Below are positions 6,319-11,514 of a stretch of 11,514 bases of DNA, piece by piece; position 1 is the first letter of the stretch, and the number at the start of each line of letters is the position of its first letter. A program made the translations under genes and the position numbers. This DNA comes from Bacteroidaceae bacterium. Lineage in GTDB: Bacteria > Bacteroidota > Bacteroidia > Bacteroidales > Bacteroidaceae. A model generated the notes under the pieces. It saw only the letters and a list, made by a program, of their open reading frames with translations, was not told the DNA's origin and did no database searches. The stretch spans positions 1 through 11,514 of the forward strand of contig JAFZKR010000094.1 in NCBI GenBank assembly GCA_017551845.1. The letters are read 5' to 3'.

Positions 6319-7098
6319 ATGTCGTTTGTCGATATGATGACGGATTTTGCACCTGTCACGCTTGAGGAGATGGATTCCGTCAAGCTGATGAACCGTATTG
6401 ACTCCAAGTATCTTACAAGCGAACATGTGCTGCTTGAAGTGCTTAAGGATGCGGTTGCTGCCGGATACCGTGCTTTAGAGACCGATGGAGCAAAAATAAA
6501 TCCGTACGATACGCTCTATTATGACACGGACTCTCTTAAGATGTTCCAGGACCATCATAATCGTCGTCTTGTACGCCAGAAAGTCCGTACCAGATGCTAT
6601 TTGACTACAGGGCTCTCTTTCCTTGAAATTAAACGCAAGAATAACAAGGGACGTACGGGAAAGAAACGGATTAAAATTCCGTCGGGCGATTTCAATGATT
6701 TCAGGAACAACACCGAGGCGTCGGAGTACCTGGCCCGTCATTCAGCATATACCAAGGATCAGATTTCACCGGTACTGGAGACTCTGTTCAACCGCATAAC
6801 TTTGGTAAACCCGGACATGACGGAGAGACTCACTATTGATACCAGCCTGTATTTCCGGAATCATCGTACCGGAGTGGAGGCATCGCTCAAGGATGCTGTG
6901 ATCATTGAACTCAAACAGGACGGACGGGCAGCCAGTCAGATGAAAAGGATTTTCCTGGACCATCGTGTCAAACCTATCCGTGTGAGCAAATATTGCATTG
7001 CGGTTACACTGACCGATCCTCATGCCCGTTGCGGCCGTTTCAGGGTAAAGGTACGCCGAATAGAGAAAACGATAAACAAAAAAATAACAGTCTTATGA
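6319..7098 (+). CDS. VTC-domain (polyphosphate polymerase-like, triphosphate tunnel) protein
   Basis: This protein of about 259 residues belongs to the VTC domain family, whose yeast member Vtc4 makes polyphosphate from ATP inside a basic tunnel. Tunnel signatures are present (numbering from M at 6319): MNRIDSKY with R26, D28 and K30; YYDTDSLKMFQDHH followed by KVRTRCY (R90, R92); SFLEIKRKN (E103, K105, K107); R170 in ERLTIDTSL; IIELKQ (E197, K199); and VSKY (K224). The last 20 residues are a basic tail. ATG 6319 is preferred because AAGGTG (6305-6310) lies 8 nt before it, the -7 box is 49 bp upstream, and homologues usually begin just before the LEEMDSVKLMNR region. The stop overlaps the next start (ATGA), so the pair is translationally coupled. 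Bacterial members are rarely characterised, so synthesis, cleavage or sensing of polyphosphate all remain possible. Confidence 0.85.
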   Translation: MSFVDMMTDFAPVTLEEMDSVKLMNRIDSKYLTSEHVLLEVLKDAVAAGYRALETDGAKINPYDTLYYDTDSLKMFQDHHNRRLVRQKVRTRCYLTTGLSFLEIKRKNNKGRTGKKRIKIPSGDFNDFRNNTEASEYLARHSAYTKDQISPVLETLFNRITLVNPDMTERLTIDTSLYFRNHRTGVEASLKDAVIIELKQDGRAASQMKRIFLDHRVKPIRVSKYCIAVTLTDPHARCGRFRVKVRRIEKTINKKITVL

Positions 7099-7862
7099 TT
7101 TCAATTCAGGAACTTGGCGATTACAGTATCGCCGACGAGGACATTTTTGATGTCCAGACAATAACCGACGCCATGATGTCAACGTCACAGAGCATGATGG
7201 AACTTATGATAAGGTTCTTCCTTAATCTGTTGGTGTGCTGGGTGCTGGTGCAGTTCTTCTATTACAAGAAGAGCCGTCGCAGGGACTATTATTTCACGTT
7301 CATGGTATTCTCATCGGCTATGCTCATGCTGCTTTACATCATGGGTAATGTGGAGGTCGGTGTAGGTCTGACATTGGGTCTGTTCGCCATATTCGGTGTG
7401 ATAAGATATCGGACGGAGACTGTTCCTATCCGTGAGATGACTTACCTGTTCGTGATTATTGCCTTGGCTGCAATGAACGGTCTGGCTCCTCTTTACAAGC
7501 TGGTGGGTTCAGTAACGGCAAATCCTCATTATGAACTGTCAACAGGCAATGTTGTTATTACAGTCTTGTCCAATCTGCTTGTGGTGCTGCTTATCTGCAT
7601 TCTTGAGAGCGGCCGCATGCTCAAGCATACATCAACTAAGCTGGTGCTGTATGATCGCATTGACATGATTGTTCCTGAGCGTCGTGCGGAGTTGATTGCT
7701 GACTTGGAGAAACGGATTGGCATTAAGATTGACAATGTTGAGGTGGGACACGTCGATTTCCTCAAGGATTCGGCTTTCATCAAGGTCTATTACACTCTCG
7801 GGAAAGGTGAGACCGCGACAATCGACTCCCTTACCAAGGCAAAACAGTTCGTAGAGCAGTAA
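7095..7862 (+). CDS. DUF4956 integral membrane protein, partner of the VTC protein
   Basis: The 255-residue protein starts at ATG 7095, sharing ATGA with the VTC stop; a longer reading to 6993 only runs back through the VTC gene. It has about five hydrophobic segments (residues roughly 38-56, 66-83, 88-102, 115-131 and 152-171). Between the third and fourth is the DUF4956 hallmark LFAIFGVIRYRTETVPIREM with its conserved Arg residues. A soluble C-terminal domain (about 185-255) has an alternating alpha/beta pattern (RRAELIADLEKRIGIKIDNV). DUF4956 genes are commonly found beside VTC-domain genes, and a role in moving or anchoring polyphosphate or another anionic polymer at the inner membrane is plausible but unproven. 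It ends 24 bp before the convergent M15 peptidase gene. Confidence 0.88.
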   Translation: MISIQELGDYSIADEDIFDVQTITDAMMSTSQSMMELMIRFFLNLLVCWVLVQFFYYKKSRRRDYYFTFMVFSSAMLMLLYIMGNVEVGVGLTLGLFAIFGVIRYRTETVPIREMTYLFVIIALAAMNGLAPLYKLVGSVTANPHYELSTGNVVITVLSNLLVVLLICILESGRMLKHTSTKLVLYDRIDMIVPERRAELIADLEKRIGIKIDNVEVGHVDFLKDSAFIKVYYTLGKGETATIDSLTKAKQFVEQ

Positions 7863-7886
7863 TTCCAATGGTTGTGTGACAGTGAA

Positions 7887-8645
7887 TCATCTCTCAAAGT
7901 GCTGGTAGTCTTTGAGAGAAGTCCAGGAACCGCCCCATTTGAAGCCATTGGTAGTGAACAGACGGTGACAGATGTCTCCTTTTATAATCTTGTAGGGAAA
8001 TTCTGCTTCACGGTCCAGATATGGTTTACCTGTAGCCGGTTGGATGGTTTCCTTGCCGTTTGATAATTTGTAGTATGGGTTATACAAGGGGTTAATGTCG
8101 ATGGCCATCCCTATGGCGTGTTTTGAAACGGTTGATGAACCTGATACTTTGCGCCAGTTGAAGCAGGATGTATTATTGGCTCTCATGGATTTTTCATCAT
8201 CGGCATCATAATAGTCTATCAAGCGGACTTTCTCAATGGGATACGATGCGCGGAAGAGCTGTTCCATTATGTCCAGGATATCGGCCGAGATATTCTTGTT
8301 GACAATAAGTTCACCCACAATAGCCTGTCCTTTTATGTTGCGGTGGAGAATCAGCAGATATCTTAAATCACTTCGTGGAACAGTGCAGTCATCCTTGTAT
8401 GATTTACCTTTCATCAGAGCGAAGATGGTGTCAGGAATATCATAACACTGAAAGAATGGTTCCAGTCCACTGGAGCTGATGGCCAGCTCAGGCACGATTT
8501 TGCCTGGAGCGAAACCGCTTTGGGCATGTACACCTACAAAAGAGAATAGTAAAAGGTACAATAGTAGATGGTTAAGGATATGCTTTGCGGTGTGAGCCGA
8601 CGGTTTTTTTTCATTGCCATGTAAATCAGTAACAGATGATTTCAT
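7887..8645 (-). CDS. Secreted M15-family zinc peptidase (VanY/D-Ala-D-Ala carboxypeptidase-like)
   Basis: The 252-residue protein has a long, basic N-terminal region (about 21 residues), a hydrophobic segment 23-39, and a likely cleavage at VHA/Q41, so it works in the periplasm. The C-terminal half matches peptidase M15 (M15C/M15_4): SKHAIGMAIDINP carries zinc ligands H176 and D183, and DYQHFE near the end gives the third ligand H249 with acidic D246. GFKWGGSW is the usual substrate-side motif. Family members cut D-Ala-D-Ala or L-Ala-D-Glu bonds in peptidoglycan stem peptides; which bond is cut here is not clear. The reading frame and catalytic set are complete. The last ten codons form a perfect hairpin. 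It is divergent from the glutamine synthetase gene, with a good promoter box of its own. Confidence 0.88.
   Translation of the reverse strand: MKSSVTDLHGNEKKPSAHTAKHILNHLLLYLLLFSFVGVHAQSGFAPGKIVPELAISSSGLEPFFQCYDIPDTIFALMKGKSYKDDCTVPRSDLRYLLILHRNIKGQAIVGELIVNKNISADILDIMEQLFRASYPIEKVRLIDYYDADDEKSMRANNTSCFNWRKVSGSSTVSKHAIGMAIDINPLYNPYYKLSNGKETIQPATGKPYLDREAEFPYKIIKGDICHRLFTTNGFKWGGSWTSLKDYQHFER
7890..7919 (-). repeat. Hairpin formed by the last ten codons of the M15 gene
   Basis: TCTCTCAAAG (7890-7899) pairs perfectly with CTTTGAGAGA (7910-7919) around a 10-nt loop. On the minus strand it ends exactly before the TGA stop (7889-7887). On the plus strand it lies 27 nt after the DUF4956 stop, so it could end either transcript, although no T-run follows on either side. 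Confidence 0.5.
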
Positions 8646-8678
8646 TATAATTCTGCGGGACTGTTATCTTCTTTGATG

Positions 8679-8686
8679 CAAATTTA
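8679..8686 (-). promoter_or_regulatory. Putative Bacteroidetes promoter for the M15 peptidase (TAAATTTG on the minus strand)
   Basis: On the minus strand, TAAATTTG fits TAnnTTTG exactly. TTTC lies 20 bp further upstream, one base off the -33 TTTG. The leader would be about 25-30 nt. This is the best-formed promoter in the window. Confidence 0.6.
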
Positions 8687-8743
8687 ATCTTTCAACGGCG
8701 CTTTCTGAAATCTAAGGCTGACTATTTTATCGGGCATTTTTTG

Positions 8744-8751
8744 TATATTCG
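8744..8751 (+). promoter_or_regulatory. Degenerate -7 box (TATATTCG) for the glutamine synthetase operon
   Basis: One mismatch to TAnnTTTG, 37 bp before the ATG at 8781. AAAGG (8768-8772) follows, 8 nt before the ATG, as a ribosome site. No -33 element is seen, so the call is tentative. Confidence 0.35.
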
Positions 8752-8780
8752 CAAAACATTAGAATTCAAAGGTTTTTTAT

Positions 8781-10283
8781 ATGAACAAGAATATTGAAAT
8801 GAATCCGAATCTGCTGGTGCGCTTTCTTGGCAAGCCTGCATCGGAGTTTACTTGTGAGGATGTGGTCCGCTATTGTCGAGAGAATGCGGTGCAGTTTATA
8901 AACCTGCATTACTGCGGATGGGACGGCAAGCTCAAGACCCTGAACTTTGTGATTAACAGCGCTGAGCATCTGGAGAGCATACTTCAGGCAGGCGAGCGTG
9001 TAGATGGCTCCAGCCTGTTCCCGTTCATTGAGGCAGGTAAGAGCGATCTCTATGTTCTGCCGCGTTACAAGACCGCGTTTGTGAATCCGTTTGCCGATGT
9101 CCCCACAGTTGACTTGCTTTGTTCATATTTTGACCGTGAGGGTAATCAGTTTGAGAGCAGCCCGCAGTATATTCTGCATAAGGCTCACGCTGAGTTTACC
9201 GCTGTGACAGGACTCAAGATGCAGGCCATGGGCGAACTTGAGTATTATGTCATTGCCGATGCTGAGGAACTCTATCTTACTCCAGACCAGAAAGGTTATC
9301 ATGAAAGTGCACCTTTCTGCAAGTTCCAGGATCTGCGTACAGAGGCCATGAGACTTATTGCCCAGTGCGGCGGTCTTATCAAATATGGCCACAGTGAGGT
9401 TGGTAACTTTACACAGGACGGCAAGATATATGAGCAGAATGAGATAGAGTTTCTGCCTACTGATATTGAAGATGCCGCCGATCAGCTGGTTGTAGCAAAG
9501 TGGGTGATGCGTCAGCTGGCTTATGAGTATGGCGTAACCCTGACCTTTGCGCCCAAGATTACTGTAGGCAAGGCCGGTTCAGGTATGCACGTACATTGCA
9601 AGTTTACACGTGACGGCAAATCGGTTATGACCAAGAACGGTGAACTTACCGAGGAGTGCCGTAAGGCTATTGCCGGATATATGGCTGCTGGTACATCACT
9701 GCCCGCATTCGGTAATCCGCATCCGCTCTCATTCATGCGCCTGGTGCCGCATCAGGAGGCTCCAACATCACTCTGCTGGTCATTCTCAAACCGCAGCGCT
9801 CTGGTACGCGTGCCGCTGGGTTGGCTCAAACGTATGGATATGGCTGCCAAGTGCAACCCGCTTGAGAAGGCCGAGGATAAGGACTTCAGTGATAAACAGA
9901 CATTTGAGTGGCGTGCCAGCGACGGTTTTGCCGATACCTATCTGCTTATGGCGGCTCTCTGCTGCGCTGCCCGTCACGGATTTGAGATGCCCGATGCTCT
10001 GGCTGTTGCCGATAAGACCTATGTGGGCCTGGGCGTGAACATACATGATGAGAAGAACCGTGCTGTGCAGGAGTCACTTGAACAGTTGCCAGGCTGCTGC
10101 GTAGAGGCAGCTCAGGAACTACAGAAAGACCGTGCTATCTACACATCACGTGGCGTGTTCTCAGACAGCATTGTAGATTACCTTATCAAATTCCTTACTG
10201 ATTTCCATGACGAGACCTTGCGCAGCCAGCTTGACAGCGCCGGCTTGCTCAAACTCGTTGAGGAGAGCGTAAATAAAGGTTGA
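8781..10283 (+). CDS. Divergent type-I glutamine synthetase family enzyme
   Basis: This 500-residue protein joins glutamate and ammonia (or another amine) using ATP. The beta-grasp N-domain ends with RVDGSSLFPF (D75, S77, S78). The catalytic domain keeps the classic residues in order: ELE (E152, E154), HSEV (E206), QNEIEF (E221), GSGMHVH (H270), RLVPHQEAP (R320, E326), NRSALVRVP (R338, R343) and EWR (E376, R378), so it should be active. Differences from textbook GlnA are several extra residues between E206 and E221 (GNFTQDGKIY), EWRASDGFADTYL in place of E-x-RFPD-x-x-x-NPYL, and no recognisable NLYDLPPEE adenylylation loop; the C-terminus has VGLGVNIHDEKNRA instead. It is therefore not a target of GlnE-type adenylylation as far as can be seen. 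It may be a true glutamine synthetase or a gamma-glutamyl ligase for another amine. Its TGA overlaps the ATG of the PARG-like gene by one base. Confidence 0.9.
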   Translation: MNKNIEMNPNLLVRFLGKPASEFTCEDVVRYCRENAVQFINLHYCGWDGKLKTLNFVINSAEHLESILQAGERVDGSSLFPFIEAGKSDLYVLPRYKTAFVNPFADVPTVDLLCSYFDREGNQFESSPQYILHKAHAEFTAVTGLKMQAMGELEYYVIADAEELYLTPDQKGYHESAPFCKFQDLRTEAMRLIAQCGGLIKYGHSEVGNFTQDGKIYEQNEIEFLPTDIEDAADQLVVAKWVMRQLAYEYGVTLTFAPKITVGKAGSGMHVHCKFTRDGKSVMTKNGELTEECRKAIAGYMAAGTSLPAFGNPHPLSFMRLVPHQEAPTSLCWSFSNRSALVRVPLGWLKRMDMAAKCNPLEKAEDKDFSDKQTFEWRASDGFADTYLLMAALCCAARHGFEMPDALAVADKTYVGLGVNIHDEKNRAVQESLEQLPGCCVEAAQELQKDRAIYTSRGVFSDSIVDYLIKFLTDFHDETLRSQLDSAGLLKLVEESVNKG

Positions 10284-11239
10284 TGTTTTACGCGCAGCAG
10301 TGGAACTCTCAGATCTGGTTGAGCGGGTGGTACAAAGCATCGGTTTCTAGAGGAGGTGATGCCAAACGTGCGCTCCTGACTAAAGTCTTTATGCATAACC
10401 TGGACATTTTCCGTGACGGAGCCTACCGCACGGAGAGTGATCGGGTTGTTACTTTGCCTGTGAGCGGAGCATTTGTGGAGCAGTCAGAGATGTTCTCTGC
10501 ACCCATCAACACAAAAGATGCAATTGGGGACAGTTCCCAATTGCACTCTTTTACAGTTCAGGTTTTAAATCAGGATTGCATTGTGGCTACGCGTAATCTG
10601 GTGGAACAGGGGTATAATCCCGCGGTACTGAATATGGCAAGCCTGTATCATCCGGGAGGCGGAGTGCTTACCGGTTCCAGTGCGCAGGAGGAAGAACTCT
10701 GTAGGCGCAGCAATCTTGCAATATCGCTTGACCAATTCTCACTACCAGGAGGCCGATACGGTGATCTGGCCGAAATGGTTCGTGTAAAGCGTCGCGCTGA
10801 GCGTTATCCTATGGATAAGACCTATGGCGGTATTTACAGTCCGAATATCACATTCTTCCGCGCCACAAAAGATGAGGGATATGCCTTGCTGGATGAGCCG
10901 TTCCGCGCCGCTGTGATATCGGTTGCATCACTCAACTACAATCCCAAACACGGCCACAACTCACTTGACAACGGTAATATCCCGGAATCCGATAAGCCTA
11001 TCCTTAAAGAAAAGATACGCACCATATTGCGCATCGGAATAATAAAAGGTCATGATAGCCTTGTCTTAGGCGCATTAGGCTGCGGTGCCTTCTGCACCCC
11101 TCCAGCCCAAATGGCCCGCCTCTTCCATGAAGTGATTGATGAAACCGAATTCCAAGGCCGCTTCAAGAAGATAGTTTTCGCAATTATAGACTCCCCCTCA
11201 AGTAACAACTTCCAACCATTCAGCAAAGAATTCTCCTAA
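10283..11239 (+). CDS. Bacterial-type PARG-like macrodomain protein (TIGR02452/DUF2263 family)
   Basis: This 318-residue protein has the bacterial poly(ADP-ribose) glycohydrolase signature GGG-x7-QEE (GGGVLTGSSAQEE, residues 125-137), with the last two Glu predicted to be catalytic. It also has the preceding LNMASLYHPGGG strand-loop and a downstream LGALGCGAF macrodomain loop (about 263-270). Family members bind ADP-ribose and remove poly- or mono-ADP-ribose from targets in the cytosol. ATG 10283 overlaps the glutamine synthetase stop (TGATG), implying coupled translation. Residues 1-21 look unconserved, and M37 (10391) is an alternative start, but the helix before it (GGDAKRALLTKVF) looks like part of the domain. 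A palindromic repeat (10520-10542) is read in frame as about DAIGDSSQLH in a loop before the core. The exact substrate is not determinable from sequence. Confidence 0.85.
   Translation: MFYAQQWNSQIWLSGWYKASVSRGGDAKRALLTKVFMHNLDIFRDGAYRTESDRVVTLPVSGAFVEQSEMFSAPINTKDAIGDSSQLHSFTVQVLNQDCIVATRNLVEQGYNPAVLNMASLYHPGGGVLTGSSAQEEELCRRSNLAISLDQFSLPGGRYGDLAEMVRVKRRAERYPMDKTYGGIYSPNITFFRATKDEGYALLDEPFRAAVISVASLNYNPKHGHNSLDNGNIPESDKPILKEKIRTILRIGIIKGHDSLVLGALGCGAFCTPPAQMARLFHEVIDETEFQGRFKKIVFAIIDSPSSNNFQPFSKEFS
10520..10554. repeat. Palindromic repeat, copy 1, inside the PARG-like gene
   Basis: The core is a perfect 10-bp inverted repeat, GCAATTGGGG-type arms around a short ACAGT-containing loop, followed by CACTCTTTTACA. 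It is read in frame without a stop. A second copy with the same order (AATTGrGGACA, then CCCAATTGyA, then TTTTACA) follows the gene at 11240. In the 3' half, from CCC to TTTTACA, most positions are identical. Confidence 0.6.
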
Positions 11240-11274
11240 AATTGAGGACACAAATCCCAATTGTATCATTTTAC
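11240..11274. repeat. Palindromic repeat, copy 2, between the PARG-like and Bcp genes
   Basis: Starts directly after the PARG TAA: AATTGAGGACA, a loop two bases longer than in copy 1, then TCCCAATTGTATC and ATTTTACA. Its palindrome is imperfect (one A/C mismatch). Its right end overlaps the stop and last base of the convergent bcp gene (TTA at 11271-11273). It may serve as the shared 3' end of the two converging transcripts. Confidence 0.55.
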
Positions 11275-11514
11275 AAAATCTGGGCGGTGTGGTTCTTGGT
11301 GTCGACCTTGTCGATGACTTGGGTGCAGACACCGTTCTCATCAAAGATGAAGGTCTTGCGCAGTATTCCCATGCTTACCTTTCCGTAGAGCTTTTTCTCA
11401 CCCCAAGCTCCCAATTGCTCCAGCAGTATGTGGTCAGGATCTGAAAGGAGAGGGAAGGGCAGCTCATATTTCTGGGCAAACTTGATGTGGCTCTGTATGG
11501 AGTCACGGCTCACA
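11271..11514 (-). CDS. bcp: Bcp-type peroxiredoxin, C-terminal part (5' end outside window)
   Basis: The visible 81 or so residues match the C-terminal half of bacterioferritin comigratory protein peroxiredoxins (AhpC/TSA, PrxQ group): VSRDSIQSHIKFAQKY, FPLLSDPDHILLEQLGAWG, then ILRKTFIFDENG with the conserved Arg, ending VDTKNHTAQIL. These cytosolic enzymes reduce peroxides using thioredoxin. The peroxidatic Cys would lie upstream, outside the window, so activity cannot be judged. The GTG at 11513-11511 is an internal Val codon, not a start. The gene converges on the PARG-like gene with 31 bp between stops, filled by the second palindromic repeat. Confidence 0.88.
   Translation of the reverse strand, partial: VSRDSIQSHIKFAQKYELPFPLLSDPDHILLEQLGAWGEKKLYGKVSMGILRKTFIFDENGVCTQVIDKVDTKNHTAQIL

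Noticed and set aside
6993..7094. Upstream extension of the DUF4956 protein
   Set aside because: The added 34 residues come from reading the VTC gene in another frame and lack any conserved pattern; ATGA at 7095 is a typical coupled start.
10349..10360. Very strong Shine-Dalgarno-like AGAGGAGGTGAT inside the PARG-like gene
   Set aside because: No in-frame start lies at the right distance; the bases encode Arg-Gly-Gly-Asp. Bacteroidetes rarely rely on such sites, so it is probably coincidence.
11410..11417. CCCAATTG in the bcp gene as a third copy of the palindromic repeat
   Set aside because: Only eight bases match, with no second arm or TTTTACA, and it encodes the well-conserved EQLGAWG region.

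Overview
The window reads as ordinary chromosome of a gut- or rumen-type Bacteroidales bacterium (Bacteroides/Prevotella relatives). The signs are a polysaccharide-degrading GH9 enzyme, a surface-type lipoprotein with an acidic run after the lipid cysteine, several matches to the Bacteroidetes -7 promoter box TAnnTTTG, mostly weak ribosome binding sites, and family members typical of that order (flotillin, VTC plus DUF4956 pair, M15 peptidase). No RNA gene, CRISPR array, transposase or prophage gene is visible.

Layout, left to right. The 3' end of a flotillin/SPFH gene (1-321, +) is followed by an unusually long near-perfect inverted repeat (368-441) and an iron-containing alcohol dehydrogenase (474-1655, +). 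Next come a small secreted protein with YD-like repeats (1758-2177, +) and a six-bladed beta-propeller lipoprotein (2329-3531, +). That gene meets, stop codon to stop codon with no gap, a large secreted GH9 glycoside hydrolase on the minus strand (3532-6087). A divergent promoter region (6088-6318) separates GH9 from a two-gene operon: a VTC/triphosphate-tunnel protein (6319-7098) and a DUF4956 membrane protein (7095-7862) that overlap by ATGA. A secreted M15 peptidase lies on the minus strand (7887-8645). It is divergent from a second tightly coupled pair: a divergent type-I glutamine synthetase (8781-10283) whose stop codon overlaps by one base the start of a bacterial-type poly(ADP-ribose) glycohydrolase-like macrodomain protein (10283-11239). 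The window closes with the 3' part of a Bcp-type peroxiredoxin (minus strand).

How the genes may work together. Only two real operons are evident. The VTC-DUF4956 pair looks like a membrane-linked polyphosphate or triphosphate module. The glutamine synthetase-PARG pair is the most provocative: a nitrogen-assimilation enzyme that lacks the recognisable adenylylation motif is translationally coupled to a predicted (ADP-ribosyl)hydrolase. Reversible ADP-ribosylation of the synthetase is a possible, untested, explanation. The other genes look like independent transcription units.

Beyond genes, the window is rich in inverted repeats. A palindromic element of about 35 bp occurs twice, once in frame inside the PARG gene and once right after its stop codon, and resembles a REP-like or small mobile palindrome. 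Two genes have stop codons that form the end of the 5' arm of a stem-loop.
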